Part shown: positions 58,104 to 64,000 of the stretch, piece by piece | Position numbering within the stretch: the first letter of the stretch is position 1 | Layout of the letters: the number at the start of each line of letters is the position of its first letter | NCBI RefSeq assembly: GCF_001429065.1 | Contig: NZ_LMIB01000001.1 | Coordinates: 381,933-445,932, forward strand | Direction: 5' to 3' | Origin: Sphingomonas sp. Root710 | GTDB lineage: Bacteria > Pseudomonadota > Alphaproteobacteria > Sphingomonadales > Sphingomonadaceae | DNA: 64,000 nt | Notes under the pieces: generated by a model | Seen by the model: only the letters and a program-made list of their open reading frames with translations | What the model was told of the DNA's origin: nothing | Databases searched by the model: none | Made by a program: the position numbers and the translations under genes

Positions 58104-58781
58104 ATGCCCCAGAAAACTGCCCCGCGGCGGCCCGCCCCGGCGAGTTCACTCCTTAACCAAGGCCCGAAAATAGCCCTCATCCTGGCGGCTGAAGTGCTTT
58201 TCGCGCGCGATGGAATCGAAAGGGCGTCGCTGCGCGAGATCGCTTCGCAGGCCGGTCAGCGCAATCATCACGCGGTCCAGTATCACTTCGGTTCGCGCGA
58301 TTCGCTGGTGCAGGCGGTGTTCGATTACCGCATGAACCAGATGGAGGAGATGCGCGGCCTGATGCTCGCTAAGGCGGAAGCGGAGGGCAGGCTGAGCGAT
58401 TTACGCACTATCGTTGAGGTGATCTTCCTGCCGCAGATCCAGTTGATCGACGCATTTGGCGATCATTCCTACGCCGCTTTTCTGACGGCATATCTGCAGC
58501 GTTATCAAGCGCAGCAGTTCGGGCAGTTCGGCGATCACGTCGCCCCGCAACTGGCCCGAACGCTGGCCCTGCTGCGGTCTTGCCTCGACTACCTCAGCGA
58601 AGCCGCAGCGCAGCGCCGTTTGATCACCGCGTGCTTCATGTTCCTGAACATTCTGGTGATCCACACCCGCGACAACGACCGGCACGAAGAACGCTTCGAA
58701 GATGCTGTCGAGGATACGATCGGCCAGATGGTCGCTGCCTTCGCCGCGCCGGTAAAGGCCGGCGCGGAGCTTGCTGCCTGA
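58104..58781 (+). CDS. TetR family regulator of the right cluster
   Basis: A 225-aa protein. The helix-turn-helix domain is LAAEVLFARDGIERASLREIASQAGQRNHHAVQYHFGSRDSLVQAVFDYR, with a QYHFGSRDSLV recognition region. The C-terminal domain resembles TetR_C regulators of catabolic genes. It is divergent from the LLM/receptor unit and convergent with the RibB-like gene. The ATG at 58104 directly follows an operator-like site and has no evident Shine-Dalgarno, so it may be translated weakly or from a leaderless message. It probably represses the LLM gene and itself. Confidence 0.9.
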   Translation: MPQKTAPRRPAPASSLLNQGPKIALILAAEVLFARDGIERASLREIASQAGQRNHHAVQYHFGSRDSLVQAVFDYRMNQMEEMRGLMLAKAEAEGRLSDLRTIVEVIFLPQIQLIDAFGDHSYAAFLTAYLQRYQAQQFGQFGDHVAPQLARTLALLRSCLDYLSEAAAQRRLITACFMFLNILVIHTRDNDRHEERFEDAVEDTIGQMVAAFAAPVKAGAELAA

Positions 58782-58790
58782 CGTTCCGAC

Positions 58791-59936
58791 TTAGAAATCC
58801 GGCAGGACGCGAAGCGGGGAATCCGGGCGGTTCTCGCGCAACTCGGTCCGTCCATTAATCGTCAGGCCAAAGCCCTGGAGCGCGGCGAGCTTGGCCTTGC
58901 TCGAGGTCAGTAGAGTCATCTGCCGGACGCCGAGGTCGATGAGGATCTGCGCTCCGATGCCGTAGTCGCGGTTGGCGTGCTTCTCATGATATTCGCGCCT
59001 GCCACCGGCGACCCGGCGTGAAATGGACTCCGGGTCCGGATCGCGCACCAGAACCAACGCGCCCGGCCCGGAGTGATCCGAGATGAAACGCAGAGCGCGG
59101 CGCAGATAATCCGGTGCGGCCGTGTTCCATCCAAGAAGGTCGGCGGTCAGATCGACCTGGTGCACGCGGACGAGCGTGTCATGCTCAGCCCCGATTTCGC
59201 CCTTGACCAGCGCGACGTGCTCGCCGCCGTCGATCGTGTTGCGATAGACGTGCAGCGTCAGCGGGGAGGGGCAGAGATGGCTCTGGAAAGGTGCCGAAGC
59301 CATCTTCTCGACGAGCTTTTCCGAGCTGCGGCGATAGGCGATGAGATCCGCGATCGTGCCGATCTTGAGACCGTGTTTTGCGGCAAAGACCTTGAGGTCG
59401 GGCAGGCGAGCCATCGTCCCGTCCTCGTTCATGATTTCGCAGATCACGCCTGCCGGCGTTAATCCGGCAAGGCGAGAAATGTCGACGGCCGCCTCCGTGT
59501 GCCCTGCTCTTATCAGAACCCCGCCGTCGCGGGCCGTCAGGGGGAATACGTGGCCGGGCGTGACAAGGTCCTCAGGCCCCTTCACGGGATCGACGGCGAC
59601 AGCGATGGTTCGCGCCCTGTCATGCGCGGAAATGCCCGTCGTGACGCCTTCCTTCGCCTCGATAGAAACGGTGAATGCCGTTCCGTAACCCGACTCATTG
59701 CGAGGAGCCATGGGCCTCAGCTGCAATTCCGAAGATCGCTTTTGCGTGATGGCGAGGCAGATCAGCCCCCGGGCGTGACAAGCCATGAAGCTGATCTGCG
59801 CCGGCGTGGCGAACTGTGCAGGGATGATGATGTCGCCTTCGTTCTCGCGATCATCGGCATCGACGAGAATGAACGGTCGCCCTTCCACAGCCTCGCGAAT
59901 AATGTCTTCGATCGGAGAAATTTCGGCCTCGGTCAT
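58791..59936 (-). CDS. RibB-like protein with degenerate GTP cyclohydrolase II domain
   Basis: A 381-aa protein. Residues 1-205 are a complete 3,4-dihydroxy-2-butanone-4-phosphate synthase domain: DADDRENEGDIIIPA (acidic metal loop), MACHARGLICLA, GVTTGISAHDRA, TPGHVFPL and HTEAAVDISRLAG. This makes the four-carbon precursor of riboflavin. Residues 210-381 follow the RibA fold, but the zinc cysteines are gone: the expected HSxCxTGDVFGSxRCDCG is here HQVDLTADLLGWNTAAPD. It should lack cyclohydrolase activity, as in other alphaproteobacterial RibB proteins. ATG 59936 has AGGAG upstream. Lying with flavin-monooxygenase genes, it may raise FMN supply. Confidence 0.9.
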   Translation of the reverse strand: MTEAEISPIEDIIREAVEGRPFILVDADDRENEGDIIIPAQFATPAQISFMACHARGLICLAITQKRSSELQLRPMAPRNESGYGTAFTVSIEAKEGVTTGISAHDRARTIAVAVDPVKGPEDLVTPGHVFPLTARDGGVLIRAGHTEAAVDISRLAGLTPAGVICEIMNEDGTMARLPDLKVFAAKHGLKIGTIADLIAYRRSSEKLVEKMASAPFQSHLCPSPLTLHVYRNTIDGGEHVALVKGEIGAEHDTLVRVHQVDLTADLLGWNTAAPDYLRRALRFISDHSGPGALVLVRDPDPESISRRVAGGRREYHEKHANRDYGIGAQILIDLGVRQMTLLTSSKAKLAALQGFGLTINGRTELRENRPDSPLRVLPDF

Positions 59937-59982
59937 CACGCGTGCTCCTTCGGCACTGTTGCAGCCCGATCGCGTCGCATGG

Positions 59983-61692
59983 TCAGACCGCCTTCTGTTC
60001 GGCGAGCATCTCCAGCGCCATCTTACGCAGCTCTGCCTTCTGAACCTTGCCCGTCCCGGTTTTGGGAAGCGCCTCGTCCACAATGAACCAAATATCGCGC
60101 GGCATTTTGTAGGCGGGGATGCGTTCGCGAAGATAATCCATGATGTCGTCTTCGCCGATCTCCCGGCCTTCGGCTCGCACAACCCAGGCGCAGCCGCATT
60201 CCCCGAACTGGTCGTCGGGCATGCCGATGAAGAATGCCTGGGAGACCGCAGAATTGGCCGTCAGTATCTGTTCGAGCTCCTTGGGCGACACGAGTTCACC
60301 CTTGCTCTTGTAAAGTTCCTTGGTCCGCCCGGTCAGGAACAGGTTTCCATCGGGGCGGAACTGGCCGAGGTCGCCCATCCTGATCCAGCCGCCCTCCAGG
60401 AACAGCGCTGCGCTCGCTTCGGGTCGCCGGAAATAGCCCTTGCTGTTCATCGGGCTGCGGCAGCACAGTTCCCCGGCAGCGCCCCATGGCAGGTCAACGC
60501 CGGTCTCGGGGTCTATCGTCTTGAATTGCGCTATCCGGCCTTCCTGATCGGCCATGCCCGCGATGCCGGCCTCGACGATGCGACCCTGCGTTTCCGATAC
60601 CGTCTCGATCGAGTCTCCCGGCGCCGTGCAGATTACGGTCGCCGTGACCTCGGTCTGGCCATAGCTCGTGATAATCTCGTCGCATCCGAAGGTGGCGCGG
60701 ATATCTTCCCACACCCAGCTCGGCGTAGGCGCCGCGGCACTGTGGATCGCGTTGAGGGAAGACAGGTCATATGGTTGACGCTTGGCCTGTTCCAGCAACG
60801 CAATCGTCATCGTGGGCACGCCCATCAGGTAGGTGGCGCGATGACGTTGCGTCGCATCCAGGATCTGATGCGGATCGAACCGCAGCAATGGAATGATCGC
60901 GCCGCCCGCGACCATGCCCGACAGCAGGCCGACGACGAGACCGAAGCCATGATAGAGCGGCAGGGAGAAGACCGCCCGGCGGCCATCCTCGAACGCCTGA
61001 TGATAAGCCCCGGCGTACATCGCCCGGAGCAGGTTGTCGTGGCTGATCTCGACGCCCTTTGGGGACCCGGTGGTGCCGGAGGTGAACAGGATGAGTGCGG
61101 TGTCGTCTCCGGCTACATCTTCGCCGCCCACGTCCGCGGAGGCTCCGGCGGGCATAGCCTTTTCCGAAAGCTGCCGGACGAGCCGCGCCGGGTCGGCGCG
61201 GTCGAAGATCAATCCTCCACGCAGTTCGGGCAGGTCGTCGCAGGCGCCGGATTGCCAGCCGGGCAAATCGTCCGCCAGTTCCTGTTCGAATTTCCGTGAA
61301 CCGAACCGGTCCATTGCGATGAGCAGTGCACAACCGGCCTCGGCGAGCGCGAACCTTATCTCGTCGGGCCTGTAGAGCGTGTTGAGCGGCACCGCGATCG
61401 CGCCGGCCCGCCAGATGGCAAACATGAGCGGAACCGTCAGGGGATCGTTGGCCATGATCAGGCCAACCCTTTCGCCCTTGGCGATGCCCCTCGCCTTCAG
61501 GCCGGCGGCAAGCGCGACGGACAGGAGGGTGACGTCTGCATAGGTCAGGACTTCTTCATCGGTTATGACCAACGGACGGTCGCCGAAGTCTTTCACACTC
61601 CAGTCGAGATAGGCGTGAAGGTTGCCCCAAAGCCAGGCAGGATGGCGAGCGGCAATCGCGTGCCTCCGGTCATCTGCGCTCTTTGCAAACAT
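59983..61692 (-). CDS. Acyl-CoA synthetase (AMP-forming)
   Basis: A 569-aa ANL-superfamily enzyme. The AMP-binding P-loop is LILFTSGTTGSPKGVEISH and the A5 motif is SYGQTEVTA. The A7/A8 hinge is RMGDLGQFRPDGNLFLTGRTKELYKSKGELVSPKELE, and the C-terminal catalytic lysine is in KTGTGKVQKAEL. It activates a carboxylic acid to its CoA thioester through an acyl-AMP. ATG 61692 is preferred; GGGAGAGACGAC lies upstream, the same 12-mer that precedes the LLM gene. It is divergent from the crotonase gene. The substrate is unknown but is probably a product of the LLM and lactonase steps. Confidence 0.93.
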   Translation of the reverse strand: MFAKSADDRRHAIAARHPAWLWGNLHAYLDWSVKDFGDRPLVITDEEVLTYADVTLLSVALAAGLKARGIAKGERVGLIMANDPLTVPLMFAIWRAGAIAVPLNTLYRPDEIRFALAEAGCALLIAMDRFGSRKFEQELADDLPGWQSGACDDLPELRGGLIFDRADPARLVRQLSEKAMPAGASADVGGEDVAGDDTALILFTSGTTGSPKGVEISHDNLLRAMYAGAYHQAFEDGRRAVFSLPLYHGFGLVVGLLSGMVAGGAIIPLLRFDPHQILDATQRHRATYLMGVPTMTIALLEQAKRQPYDLSSLNAIHSAAAPTPSWVWEDIRATFGCDEIITSYGQTEVTATVICTAPGDSIETVSETQGRIVEAGIAGMADQEGRIAQFKTIDPETGVDLPWGAAGELCCRSPMNSKGYFRRPEASAALFLEGGWIRMGDLGQFRPDGNLFLTGRTKELYKSKGELVSPKELEQILTANSAVSQAFFIGMPDDQFGECGCAWVVRAEGREIGEDDIMDYLRERIPAYKMPRDIWFIVDEALPKTGTGKVQKAELRKMALEMLAEQKAV

Positions 61693-61958
61693 GTCAGTCG
61701 TCTCTCCCGATGCGCATTCAGCCTGTGACTGGTCAGAGCGCAAGATACCCCCCGGAGGCATCCAAGAAGGCTTGGTCACCGAAGGCCTTGCCTAACGAGA
61801 TTTAGGTTTGCTCTAATTTAAGCCATGTGTAAATAGTCGAACAGGCCCGATGCGGCCGCTGATCCTAGCGCATGCCACGGGCGGGCCGGGTTCACGGGAA
61901 CGTCGGCCATCGCGCCGGCGCGATGGCGCCCGCCCAGCGCCACAACGGGGAGAAGACG
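61693..61958. other. Divergent promoter region of synthetase and crotonase genes
   Basis: There are 266 bp between divergent starts. TAAGCCAT at 61819-61826 equals the left half of the TetR operator-like palindrome at 57962, but the right half does not match. It may be a weak or diverged operator. No gene is visible. Confidence 0.4.
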
Positions 61959-62798
61959 ATGGACATGGATGGAGTTGCCCTCGAAGAAGGTGAGGCAATC
62001 GACTGGATCGTCTTCAATCGCCCTCGATCCGCGAACGCCTTCTCGGCTGCGGTCCTCGAAAGATTCTCTGCGCTGGTCAAGGACCGGCAGACCAAGGGCG
62101 CTCCGGTTCTCGGCATTCGCGGAGCTGGCAGGGGCTTCAGTTCGGGGATGGACCTTGAAGAATATAGCGAGACGAGCGGGCCGGCGAGCGACGTATTGAG
62201 ACTTTCCTCCTATGTCGAACGCTGGCTCGATCTGTGGCGGCACCCCAAACCAGTGATCGTCGCCGTTCATGGCTATTGCATCGGCGTTGGCGCACAGCTT
62301 GCCTCTTTTGCCGACATCCTCGTGGTGGCGGAAGATGCCGTCATCAGCGAGCCAACCATCCCGATCGGTGGCGGATTCATCGCGCCGGCGTGGACGAGTC
62401 ATGTGGGCTCGCGGCGAGCCAAGGAGTTCTCGTTCCTTCCGGGCAACCGTATCGACGGGCGGACCGCTGCCGAATGGGGGTGGGCAAACTGCGCCGTTCC
62501 CGCGTCCGAGCTCATCGCCTGCTGCGAAAGCCTGGCCGAGCGGATGAAGCTCGTGCCGCGTGCGGTCCTCACCATGAAGAAGCGGTCCATCAACAGGGCG
62601 ATGGAGGCCGCCGGCTTTCATGCGGCGCTCTCCGCAGTCGCGGAAAGCGACGCGCTTCTTCACCTTGAAGCGGAGGTCTCCAGGATCAGGAACCGTCTCG
62701 AGAGCGAGGATCTCAAAGCGGTCGTCAGAGATTATGCGGGCGAAAGCTCGCAGGAAATCTTCCGCCGCCATCAAGTTTGTTGCGAGGATCGCGATTGA
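61959..62798 (+). CDS. Enoyl-CoA hydratase/isomerase (crotonase) family protein
   Basis: A 279-aa crotonase-fold protein. It has WIVFNRPRSANAFSAAVLERF, the oxyanion-hole segment LGIRGAGRGFSSGMDLEEY, and KPVIVAVHGYCIGVGAQLASFADILVVAEDAVISEPTIPIGGGF. The standard pair of catalytic glutamates is not obvious (the region reads SEPTIPIGGGF), so it may be an isomerase, hydrolase or lyase and not a plain hydratase. GGGGAG precedes ATG 61959. It is divergent from the acyl-CoA synthetase gene, whose product it probably uses. Confidence 0.9.
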   Translation: MDMDGVALEEGEAIDWIVFNRPRSANAFSAAVLERFSALVKDRQTKGAPVLGIRGAGRGFSSGMDLEEYSETSGPASDVLRLSSYVERWLDLWRHPKPVIVAVHGYCIGVGAQLASFADILVVAEDAVISEPTIPIGGGFIAPAWTSHVGSRRAKEFSFLPGNRIDGRTAAEWGWANCAVPASELIACCESLAERMKLVPRAVLTMKKRSINRAMEAAGFHAALSAVAESDALLHLEAEVSRIRNRLESEDLKAVVRDYAGESSQEIFRRHQVCCEDRD

Positions 62799-62820
62799 GG
62801 CTCACAAACGGGTTGCCTCG

Positions 62821-62842
62821 TTAGGCTAATTTGAATTAGGCT
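62821..62842. promoter_or_regulatory. Inverted repeat upstream of the SMP-30 gene
   Basis: AGGCTAATT-TG-AATTAGGCT is an inverted repeat with one mismatch in nine pairs and also contains TTAGGCT as a direct repeat. It lies between the crotonase and SMP-30 genes and is a candidate regulator site. Confidence 0.4.
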
Positions 62843-62902
62843 GTGCGGCGCATGTTCGGACAGATGTGGCTGGCGTGCGACGTTCCGGGACAGGATGGCG
62901 AA

Positions 62903-63838
62903 ATGTTGGAAGGTGAAGGGTGGCGGTGCCTCTGGGATGCCAAGGCTATCCTTGGCGAAGGCACGATCTGGGATGACCGCGACGGCTGCATCTACTGGGT
63001 AGACATCGAAGCGCCCAGTGTGAACTGGTTCAACGTCGAGACAGGCAGCAAGGGCACATGGATTCCGCCCAGGTGGGTCAGTGCGATCGCCCCCCGGTCG
63101 GCGGGTGGCTTTGTTGCGTCGTCGGCGGATGGCTTCGTGCATATTGATCCCCACACGGGAATCTATCGTCCATTCGTCCACCCGATTGCCGACCCCCGGA
63201 TCGCCAGGTTGAACGACGGCGTGGTTGACCGCAGCGGCCGCTACTGGTCGGGCTCGTGCGACTGCAGCCAGTGGGACGAAAGCACCACGGCCGAGGACAA
63301 GGAAAGCACGCTGCGAAATCTCGACGCCCGCAACACCGGCGAACTCTACCGCCTCGATCCCGACGGATCTGTCTCCTCGCAGGAGCAGAACATCGTCACC
63401 GCGAATGGCCCTGCCTTCAGCCCCGACGGTAAAGCCGCCTATGTCAACGACTCGATGCCGCTGGTGAGCTGGGCCTATGACGTCGATGCCGATGGCAACC
63501 TCTCGAACCGCCGCGATTTCCTTCGTTTCAAACCGGAGGACGGCTATCCGGATGGGATGGCGCTCGACGTCGAGGGCTGCATCTGGATGGCCTTCTACGA
63601 AAGCTGGATGCTGCGCCGTTTTGCTCCGGACGGCATGCTCCTGGAAGAGCGCCGGCTGCCGGTACGGCGTGGCCTGCGTCCTGCCTTTGGCGGTACCGAC
63701 TATTCGCGGCTATTCCTCATCACGGGATCACAGGGATACGGCTCCGAACAGTTCGCGCAGCAGCCGCTCGCCGGCGGGCTTTTCGAAATTCTTGATCCTC
63801 CTGCCGCTGGCGTGCCAAACGTTCCATTTGCAGGTTGA
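62903..63838 (+). CDS. SMP-30/gluconolactonase family hydrolase
   Basis: A 311-aa six-bladed beta-propeller. Metal-binding signatures are AKAILGEGTIWDDRDGCIYWVDIE (Glu), LNDGVVDRSGRYWSGS, TANGPAFSPDGKAAYVNDS (Asn) and GYPDGMALDVEGCIWMAFYESW (Asp). Such enzymes open sugar or other lactones in a Ca2+- or Zn2+-dependent way. ATG 62903 has AGGA upstream and begins right before the first blade; a GTG at 62843 is an alternative. It follows the crotonase gene by about 100 bp and may open a lactone formed by the cluster's flavin monooxygenase. Confidence 0.92.
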   Translation: MLEGEGWRCLWDAKAILGEGTIWDDRDGCIYWVDIEAPSVNWFNVETGSKGTWIPPRWVSAIAPRSAGGFVASSADGFVHIDPHTGIYRPFVHPIADPRIARLNDGVVDRSGRYWSGSCDCSQWDESTTAEDKESTLRNLDARNTGELYRLDPDGSVSSQEQNIVTANGPAFSPDGKAAYVNDSMPLVSWAYDVDADGNLSNRRDFLRFKPEDGYPDGMALDVEGCIWMAFYESWMLRRFAPDGMLLEERRLPVRRGLRPAFGGTDYSRLFLITGSQGYGSEQFAQQPLAGGLFEILDPPAAGVPNVPFAG

Positions 63839-63847
63839 TCGCGAAAC

Positions 63848-63861
63848 ACTGGTGCACCAGT
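63848..63861. promoter_or_regulatory. Perfect 14-bp palindrome upstream of the last gene
   Basis: ACTGGTG-CACCAGT is a perfect palindrome 27 bp before the start of the TetR-like gene. Its right half GCACCAGTTG (63854-63863) recurs at 63892-63901 inside the first codons. This fits an autoregulatory TetR operator. Confidence 0.5.
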
Positions 63862-63888
63862 TGTGCCTGAACGAAACGAAGATTCATC

Positions 63889-64000
63889 ATGGCACCAGTT
63901 GAAAACGGCAAGACCCGCATTCTTGACTCGGCAGCGACAGCTCTTCGCCAGAAGGGGCTCGCCGGTGCGAAACTGACGGAGATCGCGGCGGGCGCCGGCA
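63889..64000 (+). CDS. TetR family regulator, 5' part only
   Basis: The first 37 codons are visible before the window ends. ILDSAATALRQKGLAGAKLTEIAAGAG is the start of a TetR helix-turn-helix domain (RILDAAxxLxxxxGxxxxxxxxIAxxAG). It follows the SMP-30 gene by 50 bp. The rest lies outside the window, so length and subfamily cannot be judged. Confidence 0.8.
   Translation, partial: MAPVENGKTRILDSAATALRQKGLAGAKLTEIAAGAG

Noticed and set aside
58791-59936. Bifunctional RibBA with active GTP cyclohydrolase II
   Set aside because: All three zinc-binding cysteines of the cyclohydrolase motif are replaced.
59785-61299. A 504-codon plus-strand open frame over the RibB-like and synthetase genes
   Set aside because: Antisense shadow of two confidently identified genes.

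Overview
This window comes from a GC-rich alphaproteobacterium, almost certainly a sphingomonad (Sphingobium, Sphingomonas or Novosphingobium type). The case rests on seven TonB-dependent receptors in 64 kb, catabolic genes interleaved with TetR and MarR regulators, and typical sphingomonad gene families. There are no rRNA or tRNA genes, transposases, integrases or CRISPR arrays. A genus call from sequence alone would be a guess.

Left accessory block (1-26.3 kb). The window opens inside a broken minus-strand copy of a gamma-glutamyltransferase (GGT)-like gene. A plus-strand run follows: VOC protein, carboxymuconolactone decarboxylase-like protein, intact GGT-like Ntn-hydrolase, FAD monooxygenase, TonB-dependent receptor (TBDR) and SDR. 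It continues with a complete sarcosine oxidase operon (soxB-soxD-soxA-soxG) translationally coupled to purU, then a MarR regulator, a Baeyer-Villiger monooxygenase and a TetR regulator. A second, paralogous unit follows: GGT copy with two in-frame tandem duplications, TBDR, alpha/beta hydrolase, FAD monooxygenase and MFS transporter. The two units share GGT 5' sequence and a 64-bp element upstream of each receptor. The likely role is uptake, oxidative cleavage and demethylation of an unidentified amide or N-methyl compound, with C1 units leaving through tetrahydrofolate.

Middle block (26.3-39.4 kb). It holds a remnant of a Gfo/Idh/MocA oxidoreductase, a methyltransferase with a strong terminator, and a complete potassium module: a small membrane ORF, kdpF-A-B-C-D-E, two small uncharacterised proteins, and kup. 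The kdp operon, kup and one small membrane-protein gene carry similar tandem 11-bp direct repeats 55-92 bp upstream, which suggests a shared KdpE regulon.

Metal block (39.4-53.2 kb). A long minus-strand series (DUF2946-like protein, TBDR, PCu(A)C chaperone, SCO1, TBDR, siderophore-type TBDR, alpha/beta hydrolase, PepSY membrane protein) looks like copper and iron acquisition. On the plus strand a ZnuD-like receptor, a small secreted protein and an ABC ATPase precede a permease gene. That permease is cut after about 63 codons and fused in frame to the 3' part of an SDR gene at about 53.2 kb. This is a clear rearrangement or assembly junction.

Right accessory block (53.2-64 kb). It contains a TBDR, a luciferase-like flavin monooxygenase, a TetR regulator flanked by two near-identical operator-like palindromes, a RibB-like protein with a degenerate GTP cyclohydrolase II domain, an acyl-CoA synthetase, a crotonase, an SMP-30-type lactonase and the start of another TetR gene. 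It looks like a second catabolic cluster for an unknown, probably lactone-forming or CoA-activated, substrate.
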